The notes under the pieces: model-generated
Told to the model about the DNA's origin: nothing
Database searches by the model: none
What the model saw: only the letters and a program-made list of their open reading frames with translations
Shown: positions 43,483 through 52,314 of the stretch, one piece after another
Numbering within the stretch: the first letter of the stretch is position 1
Layout of the letters: each line of letters opens with the position of its first letter
Position numbers and translations under genes: made by a program
DNA from: Desulfobulbaceae bacterium BRH_c16a
GTDB lineage: Bacteria; Desulfobacterota; Desulfobulbia; Desulfobulbales; Desulfocapsaceae
NCBI GenBank assembly: GCA_000961725.1
Contig: LADS01000002.1
Location: forward strand, 62,001-126,000
Direction: 5' to 3'
DNA length: 64,000 bases

Positions 43483-44004
43483 ATGAGTAAAACGATTGAA
43501 AACTTGAAGGCCGCATTTGCCGGCGAATCCATGGCCCGCAACAAATATACTTTTTTTGCCAAAGTTGCCCGCAAGGAAGGCTATCACTACATCGCCACCC
43601 TCTTTGAGGAAACTGCATTCAACGAGATGCGCCACGCCAATGATCACTTCAAGCTTCTGGGCGGAATCGGAGACACCGCCGCCAACCTCAAAGAGGCAAT
43701 CGACGGTGAAGATTATGAGACCGAATCGATGTACCCGACCTTCGCCAAAGAAGCCGAAGAGGAAGGCAACATGGAGGCCGCCGTCCTCTTTACTCAGATC
43801 GGCAAAATAGAAGCGGAACATCGTGAAAGATATAAAAAGTTGCTGGCAATGGTAACCAACGGGACGGTATTCAAGCGAGACACCCCGATAAAATGGAAAT
43901 GCTCTCTCTGCGGTTACACCTATACCGGCAACGAGCCGCCCCACAAGTGTCCTTCCTGTAAACACCCCAGAGAATATTACGAACCTGCGGACATGAATAT
44001 TTAG
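43483..44004 (+). CDS. Rubrerythrin
   Basis: A 173-residue non-haem iron peroxidase that reduces hydrogen peroxide in anaerobes. The N-terminal ferritin-like domain carries the di-iron ligands (AFAGESMARNKYTFFAKVARKEG, FEETAFNEMRHANDH, FAKEAEEEGN, IGKIEAEHRERY). The C-terminal rubredoxin domain has CSLCGYTYTG and CPSCKHP. ATG 43483 follows AGGAGGA; the upstream frame from 43420 overlaps the promoter. The Fur-like box suggests induction under peroxide or iron stress. Confidence 0.95.
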   Translation: MSKTIENLKAAFAGESMARNKYTFFAKVARKEGYHYIATLFEETAFNEMRHANDHFKLLGGIGDTAANLKEAIDGEDYETESMYPTFAKEAEEEGNMEAAVLFTQIGKIEAEHRERYKKLLAMVTNGTVFKRDTPIKWKCSLCGYTYTGNEPPHKCPSCKHPREYYEPADMNI

Positions 44005-44047
44005 TGCCCCTTGTGGGGTGTTAGTGCCTTACACCGCCAGCACATCC

Positions 44048-44076
44048 CCCGGTTGTCCGGAAAATGGACAACCGGG
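44048..44076. repeat. Perfect hairpin between rubrerythrin and the lipoprotein gene
   Basis: CCCGGTTGTCC (44048-44058) pairs exactly with GGACAACCGGG (44066-44076), loop of seven bases. There is no T run. It lies 25 bp upstream of the lipoprotein start and could protect or terminate the rubrerythrin mRNA. Confidence 0.5.
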
Positions 44077-44101
44077 ATGGTGAGGAGACAAAGAGACCCA
44101 G

Positions 44102-45112
44102 ATGTTTGCAAGACTCATCCTCTCACTCCGGCGATCGATCGACTGGACCGTAATCCTGCTCCTGTCAGCCTGCCCGGCATTCTTTACCGGTTGCGCCCGT
44201 CCCCCGGCAGACCGCCAGGAAACCGTCGCCCTTTATCAGTCTCCCGCTCCTCCTTCCGTGCCTGCCATTTTTTCCCCGGCATACCTCGTAAAGGAACCTT
44301 CGCAGGAATTCAACAAAATAGGCACCCCCCGCGCCCGAGAAGCGCCGGGCAAAGATCCAGAGCTTTTCGTCGATCCCGGGAAGCCCTCCATCTATTATGA
44401 AACCCAGGATTTCCTCACCGAAAAAGGTCGTTATACCAACCTGATCTACCGGATCCATTTTCAGGAAGTTCCTTTGGACTGGGGAAAGATCAATCTCACC
44501 GCCGGTCGAAACCCCGGGCTCCTTGTCATCTACACCCTCGATGAAAATGCAGATCTCCTGCTGGTTACGACGGTGCAGACCTGTGGCTGCTATCTGGCCT
44601 TTCTGCCGACAACAGCACTGCCTGCCGAAGCTTTTCCACCGGACTGGCCAAAGGAACCCCAGTGGATCTATGGGTATACACTCCCGAGCAGAATAGGCCA
44701 CCCCGGGTCAAACACAGATGACCGCATCGTTTTCACCCTGGCAAGCGAGACCCACCGCATCGTCGATGTGCAGGTTACCGGTGGCGACAGCCGGCAGGCG
44801 ATCCCGGATCGAGTAGATATGGACCTGATGCCCATGCACGCTTTGTATTCTCTACCGTACCGGAACGGGACAGTATCTTTTTTCGAAACGGCAGGGTGCC
44901 GGGCGGGATATGTTAAAAACAATACCAAGATCCTCGAGCGGCTCCTGATGAGCTGGTGGGCGTTCGATCTCTACGTTGGCGAAGACAAGGCATACAGCAT
45001 CCACGACAAGAGCGGTGCGGTTTTCTACACAAGCCTTAAATTCTGGGCAAGACAGGCTTCCGATATGAAGAATTTTCCTGAATTTCTTAGCTATTGGGGA
45101 TGGAACCTGTAA
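44102..45112 (+). CDS. Conserved-looking lipoprotein of unknown function
   Basis: A 336-residue protein with an N-terminal signal and lipobox FTGC (about residues 28-31), so it is probably lipidated and exported. The rest is hydrophilic and strand-rich with a TVQTCGCYLAFLPT Cys pair and many aromatic residues (WAFDLYVGEDKAYSIHDKSGAVFYTSLKFW). I do not recognise a family. Its 3' end overlaps the 3' end of the opposite ATL gene by 26 bp. Confidence 0.7.
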   Translation: MFARLILSLRRSIDWTVILLLSACPAFFTGCARPPADRQETVALYQSPAPPSVPAIFSPAYLVKEPSQEFNKIGTPRAREAPGKDPELFVDPGKPSIYYETQDFLTEKGRYTNLIYRIHFQEVPLDWGKINLTAGRNPGLLVIYTLDENADLLLVTTVQTCGCYLAFLPTTALPAEAFPPDWPKEPQWIYGYTLPSRIGHPGSNTDDRIVFTLASETHRIVDVQVTGGDSRQAIPDRVDMDLMPMHALYSLPYRNGTVSFFETAGCRAGYVKNNTKILERLLMSWWAFDLYVGEDKAYSIHDKSGAVFYTSLKFWARQASDMKNFPEFLSYWGWNL

Positions 45113-45428
45113 CCGGTTCGTCAGGTCGCCAAAGATAGTGTTCGAAATCGATCTTCCCCTGCACGCTGAAGACCACCCCCTCTCCTGCCAGAAGATTGCG
45201 CTGGAAATGATGATGCATGGAAGATCGGAAAGAGACTTCGCCGTTCCGGTTCACCACCCGATGCCATGGCAGATCGTATTTTTCGGAGCATGAGTGCAAT
45301 ATTCTCGAGACCTGCCTGGCCCCGCACCGGTTTCCGGCCTCAGCGGCGATCATCCCATAGGTTGTAACCTTGCCGAAAGGAATTTTACGGATAATAGCCA
45401 CTACCCGGGCTGTAAAGATGTCGCTCAT
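45087..45428 (-). CDS. Alkyltransferase-like protein (ATL)
   Basis: A 113-residue protein with the DNA-binding fold of O6-alkylguanine-DNA alkyltransferase: IPFGKVTTYGMIAAEAG, GARQVSRILHSC and the active-site segment LPWHRVVN. The alkyl-accepting Cys of the usual PCHR is replaced by Trp, which defines ATL proteins (E. coli YbaZ). These bind O6-alkylguanine and hand the lesion to nucleotide excision repair instead of repairing it. It is the last gene of the leftward cluster and overlaps the lipoprotein gene tail to tail. Confidence 0.92.
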   Translation of the reverse strand: MSDIFTARVVAIIRKIPFGKVTTYGMIAAEAGNRCGARQVSRILHSCSEKYDLPWHRVVNRNGEVSFRSSMHHHFQRNLLAGEGVVFSVQGKIDFEHYLWRPDEPVTGSIPNS

Positions 45429-45498
45429 CGCACTCTTTCCTGCAAAAACGATTTAAAGATCCTTGGCTTGCTCTCCCCGGTAACGGAATGGCGGAAAG

Positions 45499-46047
45499 TC
45501 ATTTGTCCTCTAACCCTCCCGCGCATTCCTCACACATGGTATGGGATATTCCGGGAGTGGTTCCTTTAAAAAAAAGACCTAGGATTTTAATGGCATCCTC
45601 AATTTCAAACCAGGAATTATCCCCGACATCAACCTTTTTGCACCAGCTGCACATCCTTAATAAAGACTCTCCACCCGTGGCATCGCCGGCAAGCATCGGA
45701 ACCGGTTCCCGCTCTTCAATTTTTATCATTCGACACCGATACTCAACCCTGCCTTCCCCCATCGGGAGTATGTCCATCTCCATAAACCGGCGCAACGCAG
45801 GTGAATCGCACCTGAATGGCAATCTCAGTATCGTCCGGTCGGATCTTACTTTGTGCAGAAGCGTTGCATGGAGATGTCTCGTTCCCCTGTCATGAATGAA
45901 ATCCCAGATCGATCTTTTCCAGATGTTTTCGCCGATCAAATGAAAACTGTCATTCTCTTCGGCAAAAAGATTCCACTCCGCGTTGAAGAAGATCAGGAAA
46001 TCGTTTTGGTCTATTCGATAGACTACTTCATTTCTCATGTGCTTCAT
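45499..46047 (-). CDS. PAS-like protein with C-terminal Cys-rich segment
   Basis: A 182-residue protein. The first 130 residues look like a PAS fold (YRIDQNDFLIFFNAEWNLFAEENDSFHLIGENIWKRSIWDFI). The C-terminus has CSWCKKVDVGDNSWFEIEDAI...HTMCEEC, a Cys-pair module often attached to PAS proteins of Desulfobacterota and possibly metal-binding. ATG 46047, preceded by GAGGACAG, overlaps the end of the upstream kinase gene by 20 bp. The function is unknown; a sensor role beside the kinase is likely. Confidence 0.65.
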   Translation of the reverse strand: MKHMRNEVVYRIDQNDFLIFFNAEWNLFAEENDSFHLIGENIWKRSIWDFIHDRGTRHLHATLLHKVRSDRTILRLPFRCDSPALRRFMEMDILPMGEGRVEYRCRMIKIEEREPVPMLAGDATGGESLLRMCSWCKKVDVGDNSWFEIEDAIKILGLFFKGTTPGISHTMCEECAGGLEDK

Positions 46048-48283
46048 TTCTGTCCTCTGTGTCCAACGCATTCCGGATTCTTGTGGCCAGGTCTCCCACC
46101 GTAAACGGCTTCTGGATGAAATGAACACCCTTGTCGAGCACGCCGTGGTGGGCAATGACATTGGCAGTGTAGCCGGACATGAACAGGAGCCTGAGGTTGG
46201 GATAGATGGATATCAGATTCCTGGCCAGATCCCGGCCGTTCATCTCGGGCATGACTACATCGGTAAAGAGCAGATGAATTTCTCCGGCATGTTCTCTGGC
46301 CAGCCGGATCGCCTCATCCGGCGTGGCGGCAGGCAGGACTGTGTACCCCAGTTGTTCGAGCATCATCTCGGTCATGTCGAGGATCATCGGCTCGTCTTCC
46401 ACCAGCAGGATGGTTTCATTGCCGGGTTCGGTTGGCTCTTCCTCTGCTTTTATTTTCTTTTCTGCCAGAATCTTGTACCTGGGGAGGTAGATCTTAAAGG
46501 TCGTCCCCTGTCCCGGCTCGCTGTAGACATTGACGAATCCATTGTTTTGCTTGACGATACCGTAGACTGTGGCGAGTCCCAGGCCGGTGCCCTTGCCCGT
46601 CTCCTTGGTGGTAAAAAAAGGTTCGAACAGGTGCGCAATTATTTCCGGTTCGATGCCGCAACCGTTGTCGCTCACAGCCAGCATGACAAACTCGCCGGGA
46701 ACAAAGCCCGCATGGTCGGAGCAGTAGACCTCGTCAAAAACGACAGTATCCGTCTCGATAGTGATTTTGCCCGTATCACCGATAGCGTCCCGGGAGTTGA
46801 TGCATAAATTCACCAGTATCTGATCGATCTGGGAGGGGTCCATCTTGACCAGCCCGTGTTTCCTGCACGGCAGCCAGGCCAGGTCGATGTCCTCTCCAAT
46901 GAGCCGCAGCAGCATTTTCAGCATTCCAGCCAAGGTCTCGTTGAGATCAAGCACCTTGGGGGCTACCGTTTGCCTGCGGGCAAAGGCCAGCAGTTGCCTT
47001 GTCAGATCGGCGGATCGCTGGGCGGCCTCGCGTATGTTCTGCAGGCGGCCAAAGAGCGGCTGGGCCGGATCCAATGTTTTCAAGGCCAGCTCGGTGTGGC
47101 CGAGAATCACGCTCAGCATATTGTTGAAATCATGCGCCACGCCGCCGGCCAGCCGGCCGATTGACTCCATTTTCTGGGCCTGGAGGAGCTTATTTTCCAG
47201 GGTCTTGCGATCACTGATGTCCAGATTGACCACTATGCCGCCATCGATGTTGCCGTTTTCATCCAATACCGGCGTCGAATAGTTCAACAGGGTCTTTCTC
47301 TTGCCGTCAAAGGTTTCGATTTCCAGGAGTTCATCGACAACGGTGATCCCGTTGCGAATCGATTTCATCAGCGCCGAGTCATCGGCTTCAACCGGCTCGC
47401 GAGAGGGCAGACGCCAGGCTTTTAAGATACCGAGCTCGGAAACCGGTACATCCGGCTTTGCTCCCCAGATCTTCACGCCCATGGAATTGCCGCGCAGCAA
47501 GGTGCCGTCCTTATCGGCAAACCATAATCCTATGGGCAGGATCTCGAAGATCTTCTGCAGTTGGTTCTCTCGCCTGCGCAGCTCTTCTTCCGCCCGTCTG
47601 TGTTCGGTGATGTCGATGGTGTAACCGGCCAGGAGGTGTTTCTCTCCGAGGAGAATCGGGAACTTGATGGTCGTGTAGTTGCGACCGTTAAAGTTTTCTT
47701 CCAGACGAAGGATCTCGCCACGGGAGGCGACCACCCAGTCGTCGGCCGTTATTTTTGCCGCGAATTCGGCCGGGAATAGTTCGTCCATGGTTTTGCCGGT
47801 CATCTCGGAACCCGGAATGCCGATCATTTCCCGGTAATTTTCACTGGCATTCAGAGTGCGGCTTACGGTGGGGCTCACCTCCTTGATGAAGGCGTAAATG
47901 GGCGAGTGCTTAATAAACAAAGAAAGCAATTCATTGGTCGTCCGCAGGGCCTCCTCGGCCCGCTTGCGCTCAAGCAGTTGGTTATCAAATTCGGACACTC
48001 GGAGACCTACCTGTTTTTTCAGGGTCCAGGACCATAAAAATCCGGCTATTGCCAGAGCAAGCAAAGGGAAAATAATCCAAATCAAAAAATTGAACATTTT
48101 TAAAAGATTACGTGATTGTTCTTCATAAACGCCGAACCATTTATTATTGATCTCGTCGTATTTCCCGGTATCCTGATGCTCTGCCGCACCTTCACGATCC
48201 TCGGTAATTTGTCCGGCAAAGGGAAGGCGGTCGCCGGCAATACCTGGGGTATGCAATTGAACCAAAAAAAAATATAACCGCAA
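46028..48283 (-). CDS. PAS-PAS-histidine kinase-receiver hybrid with 5' frameshift at an A9 run
   Basis: A membrane segment (64-84) is followed by two PAS domains (about 107-230 and 236-360), a HisKA/ATPase core with the His box GGVAHDFNNMLSVILGH and GKGTGLGLATVYG, and a C-terminal receiver (LLVEDEPMI, LLFTDVVMPEMNG, QKPF). In this frame the only start is a TTG at 48283 without a ribosome site. An ATG at 48320 opens another frame encoding MKTGRNNLQGRMLAVIFF, a signal-like start, and joins this frame if the A9 run at 48264-48272 loses one base. Residues 40-50 (GKYDEINNKWF) resemble the end of a periplasmic binding domain otherwise missing. The gene may be phase-variable, decaying or mis-sequenced. 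Confidence 0.8.
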   Translation of the reverse strand: MRLYFFLVQLHTPGIAGDRLPFAGQITEDREGAAEHQDTGKYDEINNKWFGVYEEQSRNLLKMFNFLIWIIFPLLALAIAGFLWSWTLKKQVGLRVSEFDNQLLERKRAEEALRTTNELLSLFIKHSPIYAFIKEVSPTVSRTLNASENYREMIGIPGSEMTGKTMDELFPAEFAAKITADDWVVASRGEILRLEENFNGRNYTTIKFPILLGEKHLLAGYTIDITEHRRAEEELRRRENQLQKIFEILPIGLWFADKDGTLLRGNSMGVKIWGAKPDVPVSELGILKAWRLPSREPVEADDSALMKSIRNGITVVDELLEIETFDGKRKTLLNYSTPVLDENGNIDGGIVVNLDISDRKTLENKLLQAQKMESIGRLAGGVAHDFNNMLSVILGHTELALKTLDPAQPLFGRLQNIREAAQRSADLTRQLLAFARRQTVAPKVLDLNETLAGMLKMLLRLIGEDIDLAWLPCRKHGLVKMDPSQIDQILVNLCINSRDAIGDTGKITIETDTVVFDEVYCSDHAGFVPGEFVMLAVSDNGCGIEPEIIAHLFEPFFTTKETGKGTGLGLATVYGIVKQNNGFVNVYSEPGQGTTFKIYLPRYKILAEKKIKAEEEPTEPGNETILLVEDEPMILDMTEMMLEQLGYTVLPAATPDEAIRLAREHAGEIHLLFTDVVMPEMNGRDLARNLISIYPNLRLLFMSGYTANVIAHHGVLDKGVHFIQKPFTVGDLATRIRNALDTEDRNEAHEK

Positions 48284-48498
48284 GCATTCTTCCCTGCAGG
48301 TTATTCCTGCCTGTCTTCATGGATCTCTCTCAACGTATAGCTCCTGCCATTGCTTCAATTCTACATTCCAAACTACCGGCCAAAACAGAACATATTATGG
48401 ACTGAAAAAGAAACAATAGATAGAGGCTTTTTGCCGGAGGGATGCGCACCTTGAAGAATAGAATCGGAACTATAGATAATGACGGCAAGCGCGGGATA

Positions 48499-49611
48499 TC
48501 AGTCGCCGTTGTCCTGGGACATATTTCCGGCAGGAGAGATCAATGTACAGATCCTGGCACGAAGTTCGTTTGCAAAGACCAGTCGCTGTTCGGGAGACTG
48601 ATAATCTTCCATTTGATCGAGCAGCGATTCAACCCACCCGGGAATATTGGCAAGAACCCGATCGAAAGAGTTCTTTCTGTCTTCGTCACACTTATTGAGC
48701 GCCACCGGAATGGCAGTATCGTATTCGCGCAATTTTTCAGTACGCTCCTGCAACTGCTTCATCAATTGTTCCTGGGACTGAATGAGCTCGGCCTCCTCTT
48801 TTTTCAGTTGGGAGATGTCGGTGATAGTGCCGATTATCCGCAGCGCTTTTCCCTGGTTATCCCTTGTCACCACCTTTCCCCTGGAGAGCACCCACTGCCA
48901 GTCGCCGGCCTGGTTGCGTAAGCGAAACTCCGCCTCGAAGCGAGGACATTTCCCCTGGAGATGATCCTCACCCAAAGCAAACACCTTCTCCCGGTCATCG
49001 GGATGCAGGAGTTCTTCAAAAGACTTTATTATCTCTTTGTTAGTATATCCCAGGGTGCGGTACCAGTTGTCTCCGTGATAGGTTTCCCCGGTAACGAGAT
49101 TGCGGTCCCATACTCCGTTGGATGAAGCATCCAGCGCCAGACGAAAACGATTATCGCTTTCAAGCAGCTGTTCTTCGATGAGCCGGCGACGGGTGATTTC
49201 TTTCTCCAGCTGATTTGTCTTCTCCATCAGCATCTCTATCAGACTTCGTTTCTCCAGACAGCGTCGAATTCTGAAAAGAAATTCTTCCATTTCAAAGGGC
49301 TTGACCAGGAAGTCGTCGGCACCGAGGTGCAAAGCTTCAATGGCAGTTCGTATGTCGCCATAGCCGGTGATAACCATGACCCTGGTCAACGGTGCCAGTT
49401 CTTTTACGGCCTTGAGCACGCCAAACCCATCGATGCCCTCCATCATCAGGTCGGTGATCACCAAATTAAACTGGAAATCCTGAATTGCCCTGATGGCGTC
49501 AACGCCGTTAGCCACCTCGGTGACTGAAAAATGCTCTGCCTTCAGTTCTTTTGTCAAGCATTTCCGGATGATATTCTCATCATCCACCAATAATATCGAT
49601 GCCTCACCCAT
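48499..49611 (-). CDS. Receiver-PAS protein without output domain
   Basis: A 370-residue protein. Receiver domain: ILLVDDENIIRKCL, LVITDLMMEGIDGFG, VITGYGDIRTAIEALHLGADDFLVKPFE. A coiled coil leads into a PAS domain (RFRLALDASSNGVWDRNLVTGETYHGDNWYRTLGY, with a WQWVLSRGKVV repeat typical of PAS_3). The last 80 residues resemble the coiled linker seen in PAS-LuxR proteins of this phylum, but the helix-turn-helix that normally follows is missing. It is the first gene of the leftward cluster ending in ATL, about 180 bp before the kinase start. Confidence 0.82.
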   Translation of the reverse strand: MGEASILLVDDENIIRKCLTKELKAEHFSVTEVANGVDAIRAIQDFQFNLVITDLMMEGIDGFGVLKAVKELAPLTRVMVITGYGDIRTAIEALHLGADDFLVKPFEMEEFLFRIRRCLEKRSLIEMLMEKTNQLEKEITRRRLIEEQLLESDNRFRLALDASSNGVWDRNLVTGETYHGDNWYRTLGYTNKEIIKSFEELLHPDDREKVFALGEDHLQGKCPRFEAEFRLRNQAGDWQWVLSRGKVVTRDNQGKALRIIGTITDISQLKKEEAELIQSQEQLMKQLQERTEKLREYDTAIPVALNKCDEDRKNSFDRVLANIPGWVESLLDQMEDYQSPEQRLVFANELRARICTLISPAGNMSQDNGD

Positions 49612-49631
49612 GTCCTTCTTCTATCCTGAGG

Positions 49632-49838
49632 TTACCAGCTTGAATCCATACCCGTCATGTCCAATACCATTCCATCGTCCTGAAGGGCCACGACGAACAC
49701 TCTCAACGGAGTGATGAGCTCTGCGACGACAATGCTTAAACTATGGTGACATTTCCCGCTTTGGCAAGAAGTGTCCGCCCGGCAAGTTTCTGCGGGGGAA
49801 ACCAGTGGGCCGATGCTCAAAAAGAAAATGAAAATCAT
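49632..49838 (-). CDS. Candidate small secreted protein
   Basis: A 68-codon frame starting MIFIFFLSIGPLVSPAETC, which reads like a signal peptide followed by a Cys-containing CRADTSCQSGKCHH stretch. It ends 20 bp before the receiver-PAS gene. There is no clear ribosome site and no recognised family, so it may be a chance frame. Confidence 0.3.
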   Translation of the reverse strand: MIFIFFLSIGPLVSPAETCRADTSCQSGKCHHSLSIVVAELITPLRVFVVALQDDGMVLDMTGMDSSW

Positions 49839-50020
49839 AAGAAAAATCCCAAATTCATCGGCATCCCATCCCCCCGAAAGAGCTTGCCCGGACTGTTGAA
49901 AGTAGATATGATACAAACATTTAGAATATGAGTCGTAGTAATTCTTTGTATAGCTGAGGAGTCGTCACGAACAGTCCGGGAATGCATCCCAAACAAAATC
50001 ATCAACAAAGGAAGGGGAAA
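49839..50020. other. Upstream region of the amino acid ABC operon
   Basis: Apart from the start of the candidate small protein on the minus strand, I see no gene or clear promoter. Together with the preceding stretch this gap is about 400 bp long. GGAAGGGG directly before 50021 is the ribosome site of the binding protein. Confidence 0.4.
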
Positions 50021-50770
50021 ATGCTTAAAAAAAAATTATTTCTGCTGTGTAGTATTCTGACCCTGGTTTTCGCCGGTCAGGCTCTGGGTGCCGAGAAACT
50101 GGTAAATGGAATCGATGCGAATTTCCCGCCATTTGCCTTTATAGACAAAACCGGCCAGCCCAGTGGCTTCGATGTGGAGGCCATGAACTGGATCGCCAAG
50201 GAGATAGGCGTTGAGGTCAGCCATCAGCCGATCGAATGGGATGGCATTATTACCAGTCTTCTCACCAAAAAGATCGATATCATCGCTTCAGGGATGAGCA
50301 TCACCGAAGAACGTGCCCAAAAAGTCGATTTTTCCGTTCCTTACTGGGTCATCACCCAGGTGATGGTCACCAAGAAAGGATCCCCGCTTACCATCGATGA
50401 AATTCTGACCGGCAAAAAAACCGTCGGCGTACAGCAGGGCACATCCGAGGCCAAATGGCTGAAGGAAGAAGCGGCCAAAAAAGGCTGGAACTTTGACCTC
50501 CGCTACTACAGCTCCTCACCGCTTGCCGTCGAAGATGTTTTGAACGGCCGGATAGATGCGGCAGCAATGGACGATGCACCGGCAAAAGATGCCGTCTCCA
50601 AAAAAGATGTCCAGATCGTCGGTACCTTCGGGATGCATGAAGAACAGTTTGGCTATGCCGTTCGCAAGGACGATAAAGAGCTGCTTGAAAAAGTAAACGC
50701 TGCTCTTACCAAACTTATGGCATCTCCCGAGTGGAACGAATTGATCAACAAGTACGACTTGAACAAATAG
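50021..50770 (+). CDS. Polar amino acid ABC transporter, substrate-binding protein
   Basis: A 249-residue periplasmic binding protein with signal peptide MLKKKLFLLCSILTLVFAGQALG. The SBP_bac_3 fold is clear: GIDANFPPFAFIDKTGQPSGFDVEAMNWIAKEIG, WDGIITSLLTKKIDIIASGMSITEERAQKVDFSVPYW, GVQQGTSEAKWLKEEA and VLNGRIDAAAMDDAPA. The family binds polar amino acids or opines. ATG 50021 follows GGAAGGGG. It is the first gene of a rightward operon whose next gene lies behind a terminator, typical for binding proteins made in excess. Confidence 0.93.
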   Translation: MLKKKLFLLCSILTLVFAGQALGAEKLVNGIDANFPPFAFIDKTGQPSGFDVEAMNWIAKEIGVEVSHQPIEWDGIITSLLTKKIDIIASGMSITEERAQKVDFSVPYWVITQVMVTKKGSPLTIDEILTGKKTVGVQQGTSEAKWLKEEAAKKGWNFDLRYYSSSPLAVEDVLNGRIDAAAMDDAPAKDAVSKKDVQIVGTFGMHEEQFGYAVRKDDKELLEKVNAALTKLMASPEWNELINKYDLNK

Positions 50771-50781
50771 AAAAATACCGG

Positions 50782-50823
50782 GACGGGCTCGTGTTTGTAT
50801 GCTGCGGTGCCCGTCTTTTTTTT
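50782..50823 (+). terminator. Terminator inside the ABC operon
   Basis: GACGGGC (50782-50788) pairs with GCCCGTC (50809-50815), followed by at least eight T. Placed between the binding protein and permease genes it would let only part of the transcripts continue, giving excess binding protein. Confidence 0.7.
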
Positions 50824-50869
50824 ATTCATACGGCAGGAATCTTCATATATCCATTGTGCAGGTAATTTG

Positions 50870-51550
50870 ATGTCAAATGCTTTATCCGTAGTCGTCGATT
50901 CCTTGCCATATCTCCTCCAAGGATCATTTCTTACCATCGGAATAGTTGTTTCCGCCATGCTCCTTGGCCTTGCTATCGGCATCTTCATGGCTGTCGGCCT
51001 TGTCTACGGCAACAGGTTTATCAAGTACCTGTTGACCGCATATGTCTGGATTTTCAGAGGCGTGCCGGTAGTTGTTCTGCTCTTTCTCTTTTACTACGGC
51101 CTCTTTAACTACCTGGGCTGGAATTTCAGCGCGTTTACCGCTGTAACCATAGTATTGGGAATGACAACAGGGGCCTATCAGGCCAATATTTTTAAGGGAG
51201 CTATCCTGTCGCTGCCCCGGGGGCAGTTCAAGGCGGCAATCGGCCTCGGCATGAGTGAGCTCCAGGCGATAAAGAGCATTATTCTCCCGCAGATCCTCAG
51301 AATGTCCATCCCCGCCTGGTCCAACGAATATTCCATCATCCTCAAGGATTCCGCCCTGGCTTTTGTTATCGGCGCACCGGAGATTATGGCCAGGACCCAG
51401 TTTGTGGCATCCCGCACCTACCAGCACCTGTCTCTCTACATTACTGCGGGAATAATTTATTTCCTGCTCACCTGGGCCGGCGTGATCGCCCTTAGAAAAC
51501 TCGAAAAATATCTCCGCATTCCCGGATATTCCCACCATGGTAACCAATAA
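50870..51550 (+). CDS. Polar amino acid ABC transporter, permease 1
   Basis: A 226-residue HisM/GlnP-type permease with five membrane segments. It shows the family region YVWIFRGVPVVVLLFLFYYGL and the ATPase-contact loop GAILSLPRGQFKAAIGLGMSELQAIKSIILPQ. It forms a heterodimer with the second permease encoded two genes on. ATG 50870 follows AGG at eight bases; the open frame from 50795 lies within the terminator region. Confidence 0.92.
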   Translation: MSNALSVVVDSLPYLLQGSFLTIGIVVSAMLLGLAIGIFMAVGLVYGNRFIKYLLTAYVWIFRGVPVVVLLFLFYYGLFNYLGWNFSAFTAVTIVLGMTTGAYQANIFKGAILSLPRGQFKAAIGLGMSELQAIKSIILPQILRMSIPAWSNEYSIILKDSALAFVIGAPEIMARTQFVASRTYQHLSLYITAGIIYFLLTWAGVIALRKLEKYLRIPGYSHHGNQ

Positions 51551-52314
51551 TGACCGAAAACATCCCGATTCTCAGGGTTAACAATATTTCAAAATCCTTC
51601 GGCAGCAACACCATTCTCGACTCGGTGAGCGTGGCGCTTGCAAAAGGTGAGATAAAGGTGCTTATCGGCCCTTCCGGGGGAGGCAAAAGCACCCTGCTGC
51701 AATGCATCAACTGCCTGGTCGTGCCGGATTCCGGCGAAATCGAGCTTGAGAACGAGCACATTCATTTCAGCCGCAAACAGGACCTCTATCGGCTGCGACA
51801 GCAGGTCGGCATGATTTTCCAGGATTTCAATCTGTTCGATCACCTTACCGCCCTTGACAATATCACCATTGCCCTCCGCAAGGTGAAAAGGATGAACAAA
51901 AAAGAGGCCATGCAAAGGGCCCGGCTGGAGCTGGAACAGGTGGGCCTTGGCGACAAAGAGACGCTCTATCCGGCGCAGCTTTCAGGCGGCCAGAAACAGC
52001 GGCTGGCAATTGCCCGGGCGCTGGCCATGGATCCGAAGATTTTATTGCTCGACGAGCCGACCTCGGCCCTCGACCCAACCCTCATCGGAGAGGTTATCGC
52101 CGTCATCAAAGGGCTGGCTGTCAAGGGAATGACCATGATCATGGCCACCCACCAGATCAGCCTGATTTACAATCTGGCCGACGAGATACTCTTCATGGAA
52201 AACGGCAGAATTGTCGAACAGGGTCCCCCTGCCGCCCTCCTGTCGGCCGGCAACAAGAGCAAATCGCAAGGGTTCTGCGACCGGCTCAACGAACTTTCCG
52301 AGGTGGAGGGGTAG
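51550..52314 (+). CDS. Polar amino acid ABC transporter, ATP-binding protein
   Basis: A 254-residue ATPase of the GlnQ/HisP group: Walker A GPSGGGKST, Q loop MIFQDFNLFDHLTALDNI, signature LSGGQKQR, Walker B ILLLDEPTSALDP and the switch His in ATHQ. It powers the two flanking permeases. The start shares one base with the upstream stop and the stop overlaps the next GTG start, so the three genes are tightly coupled. Confidence 0.95.
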   Translation: MTENIPILRVNNISKSFGSNTILDSVSVALAKGEIKVLIGPSGGGKSTLLQCINCLVVPDSGEIELENEHIHFSRKQDLYRLRQQVGMIFQDFNLFDHLTALDNITIALRKVKRMNKKEAMQRARLELEQVGLGDKETLYPAQLSGGQKQRLAIARALAMDPKILLLDEPTSALDPTLIGEVIAVIKGLAVKGMTMIMATHQISLIYNLADEILFMENGRIVEQGPPAALLSAGNKSKSQGFCDRLNELSEVEG

